Origin: an uncultured Oscillospiraceae bacterium
GTDB lineage: Bacteria > Bacillota > Clostridia > Oscillospirales > Oscillospiraceae
Direction of reading: 5' to 3'
NCBI GenBank assembly: GCA_947629915.1
Contig: CANRFN010000002.1
Location: 1 to 64,000 of the forward strand
DNA: 64,000 nt
The position numbers were made by a program, and so were the translations under genes. Below, in pieces: positions 24,863 through 35,430 of this stretch; the first letter of the stretch is position 1; each line of letters starts with the position of its first letter. The notes under the pieces were generated by a model. The model had not been told where the DNA came from. It worked only from the letters and a program-made list of their open reading frames with translations, and searched no databases.

Positions 24863-25408
24863 ATGGCAATCCCAAAGGCGATGCAGCCGAAGTACGATGA
24901 GATCGCGGCCCTGCTGATCCCGTACTGTGAGGAATATCTCAACGAGGAGTACAAGGCGCTGTGCCTTTACGCCCTGGAGAAGCTCTGCCGGAAGCGCCCC
25001 TCGCCGCTGCAGAGCGGAAGGGCCAGAACGTGGGCGGCCGGCATCATCTACGCCATCGCCAGCAACAACTTCGTTTTTGACCGCTCCCAGCCCATCCACT
25101 ATACCGCGGAGGAGCTGGCCGCCCCCTTGGGCCTCTCCAAGAGCACCATGGCCAACAAGGGCTCTGAGATCAAGAAGATGCTGAAGATCGAGTACTTCAA
25201 CGCGGAGTGGGTGCTGCCGTCCATGGCGGAGGACAACCCCATGCTGTGGATGGTCTCGGTGGGACCCGCCGGCCTTCCGGTGGATGCCAGATTCCTCCCC
25301 CTGCACATGCAGGTAGAGGCCCACAAAAAGGGGCTGATTCCCTATGTGCCCGCCCTCCGGGATCTGGAGGCGGCGGAGCAGAAGAGCCAGGAGGAAGACG
25401 GGGAATAG
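24863..25408 (+). CDS. DUF6398 family protein
   Basis: A start at 24863 (MAIPKAMQPKYDEI) follows GGGAGGG, giving 181 residues. The first 140 residues match DUF6398: YDEIAALLIPYCEEYLNEEYKALC, then LCRKRPSPLQSGRARTWAAGIIYAI, then a helix-turn-helix-like stretch ELAAPLGLSKSTMANKGSEIKKML. The all-helical layout resembles cyclin/TFIIB-like repeats, so nucleic-acid binding is possible, but the function is unknown. A strong promoter is present and the gene seems to be alone in its transcript. Confidence 0.78.
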   Translation: MAIPKAMQPKYDEIAALLIPYCEEYLNEEYKALCLYALEKLCRKRPSPLQSGRARTWAAGIIYAIASNNFVFDRSQPIHYTAEELAAPLGLSKSTMANKGSEIKKMLKIEYFNAEWVLPSMAEDNPMLWMVSVGPAGLPVDARFLPLHMQVEAHKKGLIPYVPALRDLEAAEQKSQEEDGE

Positions 25409-25572
25409 GGGCGGATGCCGGCCCTGAAGCTCCTGAACCGGAGAACTGCGGCCTGATCTGCCAGTTGTGTCGCCCCGGAGAAGGCAGTTTTGCCCACAAT
25501 ATGGGTACTTTGTCCAATTTAGAAAGCTGCGGATATTGTATGGTTCCGCAGGCTTCCAGCAATGAATTTCAA

Positions 25573-25603
25573 CGGGAGGAGTGGAAATTCCTCCCGCTTT
25601 TTT
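25573..25603 (+). terminator. Intrinsic terminator upstream of the rhamnosidase gene
   Basis: An 8-bp stem (25573-25580 and 25589-25596) with loop GTGGAAAT, followed by CTTTTTT. It probably ends the DUF6398 transcript. The rest of the 319-bp gap (25409-25727) contains a promoter and no recognised gene. Confidence 0.8.
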
Positions 25604-25627
25604 GTGTAAAAAAACGTTTGAAAACAC

Positions 25628-25656
25628 TGTACAAATGGGGCCATTTCAGGTATGAT
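25628..25656 (+). promoter_or_regulatory. Promoter of the GH78-GH51 operon
   Basis: TGTACA (25628-25633), 17-bp spacer, TATGAT (25651-25656), about 70 bp upstream of the rhamnosidase start. Confidence 0.6.
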
Positions 25657-25727
25657 AGGCCGGCGAAGCGGAGGAATCCGGCCGGTATGGGATGGCCTCC
25701 AGACAGTGGAAAAGGAGTGATGCAGCC

Positions 25728-28340
25728 ATGATTCTCGCACGCTGCAAGACGAATCATCTGACCAATCCGCTGGGTTTTGACCTGGGAAGACCGGTGTTCT
25801 CCTGGGTCTCGGAGCAGGCCAGAGGCCTCCGCCAGCAGGCGGCCCGGGTCCGGGTGGCAAGGGACCCCGGGATGCAGGACATCCTGGCGGACAGCGGCAG
25901 ACGGGAGGATATCTCCTCTCTGGCCTACGCACCTATGCTCCCCTTGGCCCCCCGCACCCGGTACTGGTGGGACGTCACCGTGTGGGATGAGACCGGGGAT
26001 ACCGCCACCTCTGCGCCCAACTGGTTTGAGACCGGCAAGATGGGGGAGGCCTGGCAGGGCAGATGGATTCGCGCCCCCTTCGAAGGGCATCCGGAGCTGT
26101 TTCAAGACTTCAAGCTCCACAGCGCTGTGGCCTCCGCCCGGCTGTACATCTGCGGCCTGGGGCTCTATGAGGCCAGCCTCAACGGCACAAAAGTGGGGGA
26201 GGAGTACCTCACCCCGCACTGCACCAGCTATCAGCATAGAATCCAGGTTCAGACATACGATGTGACGGCCCTGCTGGGATCGGAAAACCGGCTCTCCGTG
26301 CTCCTGGGCCGGGGCTGGTACCACGGCCGCTTTGGCTTCGGGGACAAACAGGACAAGATCTACGGCCCCCACATGCAGCTCATCGCGGAGCTCCATGTCA
26401 CTTACACGGACGGCAGCGAGACCGTGATCGCCACAGATGACACCTGGCACTGCCGGGTGAGCCCGGTGTGCACAAGCTCCATCTACGACGGCGAGACCTG
26501 GGATGCCCGCCTGGAGACCGCAGACCGGGAGGTGCTCCCGGTGGTGCCTGCAGACGCCCCGGCGGGAGACCTGGTGGATCGGCTCAGCCCGATGGTGACA
26601 AAGCAGCAGATGCGGAAGCCGGAGCTGCTGCACACCCCCGCCGGGGAGCTGGTGCTGGACTTCGGCCAGGTGGTGACCGGATGGGTGGAGTTCACCGCCA
26701 ACGTACACGCCGGGCGGGAGATCCGCCTGGACTACGGCGAGCTCCTGCAGGACGACAACTTCTACAACGAGAATCTCCGCACCGCCGAGGCGGCGTACAC
26801 CTACATCGCAGACGGCGCCCAGCACCGGGTGCGGCCCCACTTTACCTTCTACGGCTTCCGCTTTGTGCGGGTGACCGGCCTCACGGAGGAGGAGATCGCG
26901 GCGGCAGACTTCACCGCCTGGGCCGTCTACTCCGCCCTGGAGGAGACCGCCAGTATCCAGACCGGCAACCCCAAGGTGGACCGGCTGATCTTAAATGCCC
27001 TCTGGAGCCAGCGGGACAACTTCCTGGATGTACCCACAGACTGCCCCCAGCGGGACGAGCGGATGGGCTGGACGGGAGATGCCCAGATCTTCGCCTCCAC
27101 CGCCTGCTTCCGGATGGACACCGCCGCCTTCTACCGCAAGTACCTCCGGGACATGTGGGCGGAGCAGCGGGACCTGAACGGCGCCGTGCCCTTTGTGGTG
27201 CCGGATGTGCTCCGGGCCCGGGACGAGGCCGCCGGCAGACAGCCGGGAGACCGAGGGGCCGCCGGGGGCTTCGGCGCCTGTGCCTGGGGAGACGCCGCCA
27301 CCGTGATCCCCTGGACCCTCTATCAGTATTACGGGGACAGGTACCTCCTGGAGGAGACCTACCCCAACATGAAGGCCTGGACGGACTGGATCCGGGAACA
27401 GGACGAGACCCGCTGCGGCGCCAGACGGCTCTGGACCTGCGGCTTCCACTTCGGGGACTGGCTGGCCCTGGACAACCCGGACAAAGAGAGCCGGTTTGGC
27501 GGCACGGAAAACGCCTATGTGGCCACCGCCTACTATTACTGGTCTGCCTCCCTCACCGCCAAGGCCGCGGCCGCCCTGGGCAAGGCAGAGGACGCCAAGG
27601 CGTATGCCGACCTGGCACAGGAGATCAAGACCGCCTTCCAGCGGGAGTACTTCACCCCCACCGGACGGCTGGCCGTGCCCACCCAGACCGCCCACGCCCT
27701 GGCCATCGCCTTTGACCTGGTGCCGAAGGCGTACAAAGCCCGCACCGCGGCAGACCTGAAGGCCCGGCTGGACGCCAAGCAGATCCATCTGGACACCGGC
27801 TTTGTGGGCACCGGCGTGCTGGCAGACGCCCTCAGCCGCGTGGGGCTGGGAGACTATGCGGTTACCCTCCTCTTGAACGAGGACTTTCCAAGCTGGCTCT
27901 ACGAGGTGAACATGGGGGCCACCACCATCTGGGAGCGGTGGAACTCCGTGCTCCCGGACGGCAAGGTGTCCGGCACCGGTATGAACTCCATGAACCACTA
28001 CGCCTACGGCTGCATCGTGGGCTGGATCTTCCGCGCTCTCGCCGGCCTGCAGATGCCGGAGGACAGCTTCGGCTGGAAGAGAGCAGACATCTGCCCCCAC
28101 ACGGACCGCCGCTTCCCGGGGATCTCCGCCGTGTGGGACTCCCCGGCGGGAAGATACATCAGCAAATGGGCCTGGGAGGGAGACGGGGTCCGCTACGAGA
28201 TCACCGTTCCCTTCGACTGCGAGGCCGCATTCACCCTGCCGGAGGGCCAGGAGATCACCGCCTGCAACGGCGCCCCCGCCCAGGGCGGCACCCTGCCGCT
28301 GCCCTGCGGCACCTGGAAGATCACCGCCAGGATCGGATGA
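25728..28340 (+). CDS. Alpha-L-rhamnosidase, glycoside hydrolase family 78
   Basis: A start at 25728 ([19 protein letters not shown]) follows AAAGGAG, giving 870 residues without a signal peptide. The order is as usual for GH78: N-terminal beta domains ([30 protein letters not shown]), the carbohydrate-binding segment [11 protein letters not shown], then the (alpha/alpha)6 barrel with the catalytic region [22 protein letters not shown] near residues 434-455 and [13 protein letters not shown]. It removes terminal alpha-L-rhamnose from rhamnogalacturonan fragments or flavonoid rhamnosides after uptake. It lies 64 bp upstream of an arabinofuranosidase on the same strand. Confidence 0.93.
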   Translation: MILARCKTNHLTNPLGFDLGRPVFSWVSEQARGLRQQAARVRVARDPGMQDILADSGRREDISSLAYAPMLPLAPRTRYWWDVTVWDETGDTATSAPNWFETGKMGEAWQGRWIRAPFEGHPELFQDFKLHSAVASARLYICGLGLYEASLNGTKVGEEYLTPHCTSYQHRIQVQTYDVTALLGSENRLSVLLGRGWYHGRFGFGDKQDKIYGPHMQLIAELHVTYTDGSETVIATDDTWHCRVSPVCTSSIYDGETWDARLETADREVLPVVPADAPAGDLVDRLSPMVTKQQMRKPELLHTPAGELVLDFGQVVTGWVEFTANVHAGREIRLDYGELLQDDNFYNENLRTAEAAYTYIADGAQHRVRPHFTFYGFRFVRVTGLTEEEIAAADFTAWAVYSALEETASIQTGNPKVDRLILNALWSQRDNFLDVPTDCPQRDERMGWTGDAQIFASTACFRMDTAAFYRKYLRDMWAEQRDLNGAVPFVVPDVLRARDEAAGRQPGDRGAAGGFGACAWGDAATVIPWTLYQYYGDRYLLEETYPNMKAWTDWIREQDETRCGARRLWTCGFHFGDWLALDNPDKESRFGGTENAYVATAYYYWSASLTAKAAAALGKAEDAKAYADLAQEIKTAFQREYFTPTGRLAVPTQTAHALAIAFDLVPKAYKARTAADLKARLDAKQIHLDTGFVGTGVLADALSRVGLGDYAVTLLLNEDFPSWLYEVNMGATTIWERWNSVLPDGKVSGTGMNSMNHYAYGCIVGWIFRALAGLQMPEDSFGWKRADICPHTDRRFPGISAVWDSPAGRYISKWAWEGDGVRYEITVPFDCEAAFTLPEGQEITACNGAPAQGGTLPLPCGTWKITARIG

Positions 28341-28404
28341 GCCGGTCTCGGCATCTGAAATAACGCAATTTCCGCGTCCCCATTCTGGAAGGAGGAATCA
28401 AGGG

Positions 28405-29892
28405 ATGGTCATCGTAATCAATCCCAACCGCTCCAAAGGCACCATTTCGCCCAACCTCTACGGGCACTTTTCCGAACACCTGGGCCGCTGCATCTACGGC
28501 GGCCTGTGGGTGGGGGAGGACTCCCCCATCCCCAACGAGAGGGGCCTGCGCAAAGACGTGGTCTCCGCCCTGAGGGAGATCCACATCCCGGTGCTCCGCT
28601 GGCCCGGCGGCTGCTTTGCAGACACATACCACTGGATGGACGGGGTGGGCCCTGTCTCCCAGCGGAAGACCATCGTAAACACCAACTGGGGCGGCGTCAC
28701 GGAGGACAACCGCTTCGGCACCCATGAGTTTCTGGAGCTGTGCCGGCAGCTGGACTGCCAGCCCTATATCTCCGGCAACGTGGGCTCCGGCACCGTCTAT
28801 GAGTTCTCCAACTGGGTGGAGTACTGCAACATGCCCGGCAAGTCCCCTATGGCGGACCTTCGCCGGGCCAACGGCCGGGAGGAGCCCTGGAACGTGAAGT
28901 ACTGGGGCATCGGCAACGAGGCCTGGGGCTGCGGCGGCCTGATGCGCCCGGAGTTCTACTCCGATCTCTGCCGGCAGTATGCCACCTACCTCCGCAACTA
29001 CAGCGAGGACCACCACATCTACAAGATCGCCTCCGGCGCCAATGTGGACGACTACAACTGGACGGAGACCGTGGCAGAGCGGGCCGGCTTTGCGGTGGAC
29101 GCCCTGTCCCTCCACTATTATACCCTGCCCCATCCCGAGACCTGGCACCACAAGGGGCCGGCCCTGGGATTCACCCGGGAGGAGTACTACAGCGTCCTCT
29201 TCCAGACCCTGCGGATGGACGAGCTGATCGCCGAGCACACCCGCCGGCTCCGCAAGCACGACAAGAAGCACCGCCTGGGCCTGGTGGTGGACGAGTGGGG
29301 CACCTGGTACGATGTGGAGCCGGGCACCAATCCGGGCTTCCTGTACCAGCAGAACACCATGCGGGACGCCCTGGTGGCGGGCATCAACCTCAACATCTTC
29401 AACAACCACGCAGACAGCGTGGTGATGGCCAACATCGCCCAGACGGTGAACGTGCTCCAGGCCATGGTGCTCACCGAGGGCCCGGCCATGGTCCTCACCC
29501 CCAGCTACCACGTCTTCAAGATGTACCGGGAGCACCAGGGGGCCCGACAGCTGGAGACATATGCCGCCGCCAGCATGCTCACCTGCGGGGAATGCCAGGT
29601 GCCCAACGTCCACGTCTCCGCCAGCGAGGCCGAGGACGGCACGGTGCTGCTCACGGCGGTGAACCTCTCCGAGGAGAGGGCGGAGTCTGCAGAGGTGATC
29701 CTGCCCGGGCTGCGGGCGGACGCCCAACTGGAGGGCACCGTGCTCGCCGGAGACCCCTGGGCCCACAACACCTTTGCCGCCCCGGAGACGGTGCAGCCGA
29801 AGCGGCTGGAGGGCCTGCAGGCGGGAGACGGCCGCTTTACCGTGACCCTGCCGGCCTGCTCCGTGTCCGCCATCCGCATCGGGAGAGACTGA
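28405..29892 (+). CDS. Alpha-L-arabinofuranosidase, glycoside hydrolase family 51 (intracellular)
   Basis: A 495-residue cytosolic GH51 enzyme starting after [23 protein letters not shown] and [12 protein letters not shown] fit the TIM barrel; the acid/base Glu is in [10 protein letters not shown] (near residue 174) and the nucleophile Glu in VDEWGTWYD (near residue 298). The C-terminal beta domain follows. It cleaves terminal alpha-L-arabinofuranosyl residues from arabinan or arabinoxylan oligosaccharides. It pairs naturally with the upstream rhamnosidase for pectin side chains. A second, secreted GH51 protein is at 45992. Confidence 0.93.
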   Translation: MVIVINPNRSKGTISPNLYGHFSEHLGRCIYGGLWVGEDSPIPNERGLRKDVVSALREIHIPVLRWPGGCFADTYHWMDGVGPVSQRKTIVNTNWGGVTEDNRFGTHEFLELCRQLDCQPYISGNVGSGTVYEFSNWVEYCNMPGKSPMADLRRANGREEPWNVKYWGIGNEAWGCGGLMRPEFYSDLCRQYATYLRNYSEDHHIYKIASGANVDDYNWTETVAERAGFAVDALSLHYYTLPHPETWHHKGPALGFTREEYYSVLFQTLRMDELIAEHTRRLRKHDKKHRLGLVVDEWGTWYDVEPGTNPGFLYQQNTMRDALVAGINLNIFNNHADSVVMANIAQTVNVLQAMVLTEGPAMVLTPSYHVFKMYREHQGARQLETYAAASMLTCGECQVPNVHVSASEAEDGTVLLTAVNLSEERAESAEVILPGLRADAQLEGTVLAGDPWAHNTFAAPETVQPKRLEGLQAGDGRFTVTLPACSVSAIRIGRD

Positions 29893-30167
29893 TGGCCGTC
29901 TCGGACAACGTGTGTAAGAAGTGCCTCCTCCGGGAGATGGCGGAGGCCGTAGACCTGGCGGCGGCGGTGCGGGAGTACCGGGAGCGGCTGCCGGACGGGA
30001 TCCGCACCCCGGAGGAGCCCTATGAGGCCCGCCTTACCCGGTGCAAGGCGTGCACGGAGCTCAGCAGCGCCACCTGCATGCAGTGCGGCTGCTACGTGGA
30101 GATCCGGGCCGCCCGGGTGGACGTGGACTGCCCCATGGGGTACTGGCCGGAGCTCCAGAATACCTGA
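29892..30167 (+). CDS. Small cysteine-rich protein, DUF6171-like
   Basis: A 91-residue protein whose ATG shares one base with the stop of the GH51 gene (TGATG), which implies coupled translation. Cysteines occur as VCKKCLL near the N-terminus, then RCKACTEL and CMQCGCYVEIR, ending with DCPMGYWPE. Together these suggest a zinc-binding fold similar to DUF6171 proteins. The function is unknown. The link to the glycosidase operon may be positional only. Confidence 0.7.
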   Translation: MAVSDNVCKKCLLREMAEAVDLAAAVREYRERLPDGIRTPEEPYEARLTRCKACTELSSATCMQCGCYVEIRAARVDVDCPMGYWPELQNT

Positions 30168-30208
30168 GAACAGCGCCGGGCCGCCGGCGGGAAAGGGAAG
30201 TGGCTGAT

Positions 30209-30493
30209 ATGATTCGTCACATCGTGATGTGGAAGTTCCGCCCGGGGACGGAGGCGGAGCAGGAGCAGTTTCTCGCCGGACTGGCCGGCCTCTACGGCGT
30301 GATTCCCCAGATCAAGGCCCAGGAGATCCGCCGGGACAGCGCCGGCGGGGAGAACTGGAGCGCCGTGCTGATCTCCGATTTCAACAGCCTGGAGGATCTG
30401 AAGGCCTATAAGAAGGATCCCCGGCATGTGGCGGTGTCCGCCCTCTGCAAGAGCATCCGGGAGAGCCGGGCTGCGGTGGACTACCAGATCTGA
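30209..30493 (+). CDS. Dabb family protein (stress-responsive alpha/beta barrel)
   Basis: A 94-residue protein starting MIRHIVMWKFRPGTEAEQ, the usual Dabb beginning, with SDFNSLEDLKAYKKDPRHVAV later. The fold is a ferredoxin-like dimeric alpha/beta barrel. Members include stress proteins and small cyclases or monooxygenase-like enzymes; the role here is unknown. It ends the rhamnosidase-arabinofuranosidase operon, and a terminator hairpin follows. Confidence 0.85.
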   Translation: MIRHIVMWKFRPGTEAEQEQFLAGLAGLYGVIPQIKAQEIRRDSAGGENWSAVLISDFNSLEDLKAYKKDPRHVAVSALCKSIRESRAAVDYQI

Positions 30494-30516
30494 GGGCTGA
30501 AAACCCATTCACACGG

Positions 30517-30549
30517 CATCGCCCGGGCACAACCTGTGCCCGGGCGATG
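30517..30549 (+). terminator. Hairpin terminator of the GH78 operon
   Basis: A perfect 14-bp stem (30517-30530 and 30536-30549) with loop AACCT, shortly after the Dabb stop. The T-tract is poor. Confidence 0.65.
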
Positions 30550-30763
30550 GCTTCCCTGGGGAAATGTACCAAAGCAGAAAATGGAGGATAAGTCTTGTCT
30601 TGTGGAAAGGTAGGTCTTCCATTTTGGGTGAAGATGTGGTAAGATCGGTAAGCTGGATTGCTGCGCCACGAGATCTGGGGCGCAGATGAGAACCCGGCAC
30701 ATGCAAATGATATCATCCGCCGCCCCTGTGGCATGGCGGTTCAATATAGGAGGAATCGACTCT

Positions 30764-33097
30764 ATGGATATGGACAAGACCGGTGCAGTGACCCTGGAAT
30801 CCGCCGCAGATGCAGCCCCGGAGGGGACCCCGGAGGCGGCAAAAGTACAGCCCACCCCGGACTTCGTGATCCAGCGTCTGGCGGACGAGCTGGGCCAGAG
30901 CAAGCAGCATGTGGCCAACGTGATCACGCTGCTGGACGAGGGCAACACCGTGCCCTTCATCGCCCGGTACCGCAAAGAGATGCACGGGGCCATGGACGAC
31001 CAGCTGATCCGGCAGCTGGCAGACCGGCTCCAGTATCTCCGCAACCTGCTGGCCCGGAAAGAGGAAGTGAAGAACTCCATCAACAACCAGGGCAAACTCA
31101 CCGATGAGCTGGCCGCCGCCATCGACAAGGCGGAGACCCTGGCGGAGGTGGAGGACCTGTACCGGCCCTATAAGCAGAAGCGCCGCACCCGCGCCACTGT
31201 CGCCCGGGAGAAGGGCCTGGAGCCCCTGGCGGAGGCCCTCTTTGCCCAGGGCGAGCCCACCGGCACCCCGGAGGAGCTGGCAGAGCCCTATGTGGACGCC
31301 GAGAAGGGCGTGGAGACCGTGAAGAACGCCCTCCAGGGGGCCTCGGACATCATCGCCGAGAACATCTCGGACGACGCCGAGATCCGCAAGCGCCTGCGCT
31401 TGATGTGGCAGAAGTGGGCGGAGTTCCACTCTGAGGCCGCCGCCAAGGAGCCGGAGGACAGCGTATACCGCAACTACTACGACTTCAGCTCCCCCGTAGG
31501 CCGGGTGCAGGGCCACCAGGTGCTGGCCGTGAACCGGGGCGAACGGGAGGAGATCCTGAAGGCCGGTGTGTCCATGGACCGGGACAAGATCATGGTGATC
31601 TTCCACAAGATTTTGCTGCCCAACCGGGCCTATCCGGACTTTGTCCAGGCCGCCGGCGAGGATGCCTACGACCGTCTCATCGCCCCCTCTCTGGAGCGGG
31701 AGGTGCGCTCCAACCTCACCGATATGGCCAACGAGGGCGCCATTGGCCAGTTTGCCCTGAACTTGAAGCCGCTGCTGATGCAGCCGCCGGTGAAGGGCTT
31801 TGTAACCATGGGGCTGGACCCGGGATACCGCATGGGCTGCAAGGTGGCAGTGGTAGACCCCACCGGCAAGGTGCTGGACACCACCGTGGTGTATCCCACC
31901 CACGGCGAGCGGGGCAAGGAAGAGGCCATCGTGAAGCTCACCGCCCTGATCAAGAGGCACAAGGTGGTGCACATCGCCATCGGCAACGGCACCGCCAGCC
32001 GGGAGACCGAGCAGATGACTGTGGAGATGCTCCGCCGCATCGGCGGGGGCGTGAGCTACGCCATCGTCTCCGAGGCCGGCGCCTCCGTGTACTCCGCCTC
32101 CAAGCTGGCGGCAGAGGAGTTCCCGGAGTACGATGTAAACCTCCGCTCCGCCGTCTCTATCGCGAGACGGCTGCAGGACCCCTTGGCGGAGCTGGTGAAG
32201 ATCGACCCCAAGGCCATCGGCGTGGGCCAGTATCAGCACGACATGCCCCAGGCCCGCCTGGGCGAGGCCCTGGACGGGGTGGTGGAGGACTGCGTGAACG
32301 CCGTGGGCGTGGACGTGAACACCGCCTCCGCCCCGCTGCTCACCCGAGTGGCCGGTCTCAACGGCACCACCGCCAAAAATATCGTGAAATTCCGGGAGGA
32401 GAACGGCCCGTTCAGCTCCCGCAAGCAGCTTCTCAAGGTGCCTAAGCTTGGGCCCAAGGCCTTTGAGCAGTGCGCCGGCTTCCTGCGGGTGCCGGAGAGC
32501 AACTCCCCTCTGGACAACACCGCCGTCCACCCGGAGAGCTATCCCGCCGCGGAGAAGCTGATCACCCTGGCCGGCCACACCGCCGCCGATGTGAAGGCGG
32601 GCAAGATGGGAGACCTGCGGAAGTTTGTGGAGCGCTACGGCCAGGAGAAGGCCGCCGCGGACTGCGGTGTAGGCGTGCCCACGCTGCTGGACGTCTGCGA
32701 TGAGCTCATGAAGCCCGGCCGGGATCCCCGGGACGAGCTGCCCGCCCCCGTGCTCCGGACAGACGTCATGGAGATGAAAGACCTGAAGCCCGGCATGGAG
32801 TTGAAGGGCACCGTGCGGAACGTCATCGACTTCGGCGCCTTCGTGGACATCGGCGTCCACCAGGACGGCCTGGTCCATGTGAGCCAGATCACCAACAAGT
32901 TCATCAAGCACCCCTCTGAGGTGCTGTCTGTTGGGGACATCGTCACCGTGTGGGTGCTGGAGGTGGATGAGAAGCGCAACCGCATCTCCCTCACCATGCG
33001 CAAGGACAAGCTGGACGCCAACGGCATGCCCAAGAAAGAGGAGCCCCGGGGCGGCAACCGGCGGCCGGCGGGGAAGAACGCCGGCGCCCGCCGCTGA
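30764..33097 (+). CDS. tex: Tex family RNA-binding transcription accessory protein
   Basis: A start at 30764 (MDMDKTGAVTL) follows AGGAGG, giving 777 residues; the upstream open frame is rejected. Domains in order: Tex N-terminal helical part (VPFIARYRKEMHGAMDDQ), a YqgF-like RNase H fold (TMGLDPGYRMGCKVAVVD), tandem helix-hairpin-helix (GVDVNTASAPLLTRVAGLNGT, FREENGPFSSRKQLLKVPKLG) and a C-terminal S1 domain (VRNVIDFGAFVDIGVHQDG). Tex binds nucleic acids and RNA polymerase and affects transcription. A charged N-terminal extension of about 45 residues is slightly longer than usual. rsmI follows 12 bp downstream. Confidence 0.95.
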   Translation: MDMDKTGAVTLESAADAAPEGTPEAAKVQPTPDFVIQRLADELGQSKQHVANVITLLDEGNTVPFIARYRKEMHGAMDDQLIRQLADRLQYLRNLLARKEEVKNSINNQGKLTDELAAAIDKAETLAEVEDLYRPYKQKRRTRATVAREKGLEPLAEALFAQGEPTGTPEELAEPYVDAEKGVETVKNALQGASDIIAENISDDAEIRKRLRLMWQKWAEFHSEAAAKEPEDSVYRNYYDFSSPVGRVQGHQVLAVNRGEREEILKAGVSMDRDKIMVIFHKILLPNRAYPDFVQAAGEDAYDRLIAPSLEREVRSNLTDMANEGAIGQFALNLKPLLMQPPVKGFVTMGLDPGYRMGCKVAVVDPTGKVLDTTVVYPTHGERGKEEAIVKLTALIKRHKVVHIAIGNGTASRETEQMTVEMLRRIGGGVSYAIVSEAGASVYSASKLAAEEFPEYDVNLRSAVSIARRLQDPLAELVKIDPKAIGVGQYQHDMPQARLGEALDGVVEDCVNAVGVDVNTASAPLLTRVAGLNGTTAKNIVKFREENGPFSSRKQLLKVPKLGPKAFEQCAGFLRVPESNSPLDNTAVHPESYPAAEKLITLAGHTAADVKAGKMGDLRKFVERYGQEKAAADCGVGVPTLLDVCDELMKPGRDPRDELPAPVLRTDVMEMKDLKPGMELKGTVRNVIDFGAFVDIGVHQDGLVHVSQITNKFIKHPSEVLSVGDIVTVWVLEVDEKRNRISLTMRKDKLDANGMPKKEEPRGGNRRPAGKNAGARR

Positions 33098-33109
33098 TCG
33101 GACGAGAGT

Positions 33110-33934
33110 ATGGCGGGAAAGCTGATCCTGGTGCCCACCCCCATCGGCAACCTGGGGGACATCTCCCCCCGGGCGGCGGAGACCCTGGCCGCGGCGGACT
33201 TTATCGCCGCGGAGGACACCCGGGTGACCGGCAAGCTCCTGAACCACCTGGGGATCCGCAAGTCCATGGTGATCTACCACCGGCATAACGCGGACACCGC
33301 CGGCCCGGCGGTGCTCCGCAGGCTGGAGGCGGGGGAGACCTGCGCCCTTGTGACCGATGCCGGCACCCCGGCCATCTCCGACCCCGGGGAGGACCTGGTG
33401 GCCCTCTGCGCCGCCGCCGGCATCCCGGTGGAGTCCATCCCGGGGCCCTGTGCCCTCACCGTGGCACTCTCCGTGTCCGGCCTTCCCACCGCCCGCTTTG
33501 TGTTTGAGGGCTTTCTCCCCACCAACAAGAAAAACCGCCGGAGCCGGCTGGCGGCTCTGGCGGCGGAGGAGCGGACCATCGTCCTCTATGAGGCGCCCCA
33601 CAAGCTGCAGGACACCTTGGAGGATCTCAAGGAGACCATGGGGGCGGACCGGCGCATCGCGGTGTGCCGGGAGCTGTCTAAACTCCACGAAGAGGTGTGG
33701 AGGGGCACATTGGATGGGGCGAGCAGACAGTGGCCGGAGCCCCGGGGAGAGTATGTGCTGGTGTTGGACGGCAAGGCGCCGGAGGAGGCGGAGCCGGATG
33801 AAGACGGGGCCATGGAGCGGCTCCGGCAGCTGCGGGAGGAGGGGCACTCCCTGAAAGAGGCCTCCGCCATGGCCGCAGAGCAGTTCGGGCTACGCAAGAG
33901 AGACCTGTACCAGCGGGCCCTGGAGGAGCTGTGA
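33110..33934 (+). CDS. rsmI: 16S rRNA (cytidine1402-2'-O)-methyltransferase
   Basis: A 274-residue protein with the tetrapyrrole methylase fold. The N-terminus KLILVPTPIGNLGDISPRA, then AAEDTRVTGKLLNHL, VTDAGTPAISDPGEDLV, IPGPCALTVALSVSGLPT and GFLPTNKKNR are all RsmI hallmarks. It methylates the ribose of C1402 in 16S rRNA. It follows tex on the same strand. Confidence 0.95.
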   Translation: MAGKLILVPTPIGNLGDISPRAAETLAAADFIAAEDTRVTGKLLNHLGIRKSMVIYHRHNADTAGPAVLRRLEAGETCALVTDAGTPAISDPGEDLVALCAAAGIPVESIPGPCALTVALSVSGLPTARFVFEGFLPTNKKNRRSRLAALAAEERTIVLYEAPHKLQDTLEDLKETMGADRRIAVCRELSKLHEEVWRGTLDGASRQWPEPRGEYVLVLDGKAPEEAEPDEDGAMERLRQLREEGHSLKEASAMAAEQFGLRKRDLYQRALEEL

Positions 33935-34065
33935 AATAAAATTTCACGGCAGGTAGTTAGCCGAAGGCAATTCGAGGGAAATACGGAGGGTATAAAATAG
34001 GGAGTTCATGCCAACTGCCGCCATACGCTTCGGTATCGTGAGACATCAGGTGATAAAAGGCCAAA

Positions 34066-34100
34066 AAGCGCCGCCGGTATGTGAAACACCGGCGGCGCTT
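34066..34100. terminator. Bidirectional terminator between rsmI and the AbrB-like gene
   Basis: A perfect 13-bp stem (34066-34078 and 34088-34100) with a 9-base loop. The plus-strand left side is preceded by a run of A (34063-34067), which gives a T-tract to minus-strand transcripts of the AbrB-like gene. Confidence 0.82.
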
Positions 34101-34171
34101 CGTTCCGATGGCGTACCCCCATGCGGGGATGGGGGGCCGTGATCAGGCCGCCTCGGGGGCGGCGCTGCGAC

Positions 34172-34414
34172 TTAGGATTGCGCAATGGCAGTACGGCAGG
34201 CTGCGCAGATGTTCTTGCCGTGGAAGTTGATTACATCGTCCGCGTTGCCGCAGAAGATGCAGGCGGGGAGATACTTGGTGAGCACGATGTTGGCACCGTC
34301 AACGTAGATCTCAAGGGGATCCCGCTCAGCGATGTCCAGAGTCCGGCGCAACTCGATGGGGAGTACGATCCGGCCCAGTTCGTCCACCTTCCGCACGATA
34401 CCGGTTGCTTTCAT
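34172..34414 (-). CDS. AbrB/SpoVT family transcriptional regulator with C-terminal zinc ribbon
   Basis: An 80-residue protein. Residues 1-50 form the AbrB swapped-hairpin DNA-binding domain (MKATGIVRKVDELGRIVLP, RRTLDIAERDPLEIYVDG). The C-terminus has two cysteine pairs (CIFCGN and CAAC), as in the AbrB/SpoVT-type regulators common in Clostridia. It probably controls stationary-phase or sporulation genes as a global regulator. The promoter TTGACT-16-TATAAT (minus strand, 34494 down to 34467) is strong. The spmAB genes lie divergently upstream. Confidence 0.92.
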   Translation of the reverse strand: MKATGIVRKVDELGRIVLPIELRRTLDIAERDPLEIYVDGANIVLTKYLPACIFCGNADDVINFHGKNICAACRTAIAQS

Positions 34415-34851
34415 GATTCCTTCTCCTTCCTTGTCCAGTCATGCCATCATTTTCAAGGACGTGCTCATTATAACACTTGGTATAGGAAAGTCAAGCGCCA
34501 TTTTGCGGATTTTAGCCCAATTTCCAAAAAAATGTCGGAAATGATAGGTTTATTTTACAATCTGTTGGATTTCCCCCAGATCGCACCCACATTTTCCCCA
34601 TAATTTACAGCCCTTCGATTTCAATTCTCCATTTTATAACATTTAATGGCATGGGTTGGAAGGAGGGATCGCCTGAGATCCCGTGCAAACTGAAGCCAGC
34701 TGGCGGTTTCCTTTGGATTTTTTTGCATTTCTGCGAGATCCGAGCGGGCCGCAGCTGTCCCAAAAATGCGGCACCTCCGGCGGCCGGACCATGCATTCTT
34801 GGCCGATCCTCCGCATAAAATGGACAATCCGTCAAGTGGGAGGGCTGCCGC
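34415..34851. promoter_or_regulatory. Divergent region between the AbrB-like gene and spmA
   Basis: This 437-bp, AT-richer gap contains the strong minus-strand promoter of the AbrB-like gene (TTGACT at 34489-34494 complement, TATAAT at 34467-34472 complement, 16-bp spacer). No clear promoter for spmA was found; a sporulation sigma factor could use a site not recognised here. No gene is visible. Confidence 0.6.
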
Positions 34852-35427
34852 GTGGCCATGAGTGTGATCTGGATCGGGATGGTGGGGCTGGCAATATTCT
34901 GCGGCCTGGCAACGGGGCGCGGTCCGGATGTGGCCAAAGCCGCCCTGGACGGGGCCTCCGCCGGGGTGGAGCTCACCCTCAGCCTCATGGGGGTGATGTG
35001 CCTCTGGACCGGGGTGATGGAAGTGATGCGAAGAAGCGGCATCGCCGAGGGACTGTCCCGGCTCCTCCGGCCGCTGCTCTGCCGGCTGTACCCGGACTAC
35101 GCGGACGACCAGCCGGTGATGGACGCCGTGAGCGCCAATTTCTCCGCGAATCTCCTGGGACTCGGGAATGCCTCCACGCCCCTGGGCCTGGAGGCCGCCC
35201 GCAGGATGGCCGTGGGAAAGGACGGCATCGCCACAGACGGGCTCTGCATGCTTGTGGTGACCAACACCGCCTCCATCCAGCTGATCCCCGCCACGGTGGC
35301 CGGGATCCGCTCCGCCGCCGGCTGCACCTCTCCCTTCGACATCCTGCCCGCCGTGTGGGTGGCCTCACTGCTCTCCGTCACGGTGGGGATTACTGCGGCG
35401 AAATGCATGTCCCGCCTCTGGAGGTGA
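34852..35427 (+). CDS. spmA: Spore maturation protein A
   Basis: A GTG start at 34852 is favoured because GGGAGGG lies seven bases upstream; an ATG six bases later is the alternative. The 191-residue membrane protein shows the nucleoside-recognition-like domain typical of SpmA (MGVMCLWTGVMEVMRRSGI, NFSANLLGLGNASTPLGLEA, TNTASIQLIPATVAGIR). In Bacillus, SpmA and SpmB are needed for full spore core dehydration and heat resistance. spmB starts three bases after its stop. Confidence 0.93.
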   Translation: MAMSVIWIGMVGLAIFCGLATGRGPDVAKAALDGASAGVELTLSLMGVMCLWTGVMEVMRRSGIAEGLSRLLRPLLCRLYPDYADDQPVMDAVSANFSANLLGLGNASTPLGLEAARRMAVGKDGIATDGLCMLVVTNTASIQLIPATVAGIRSAAGCTSPFDILPAVWVASLLSVTVGITAAKCMSRLWR

Positions 35428-35430
35428 CCC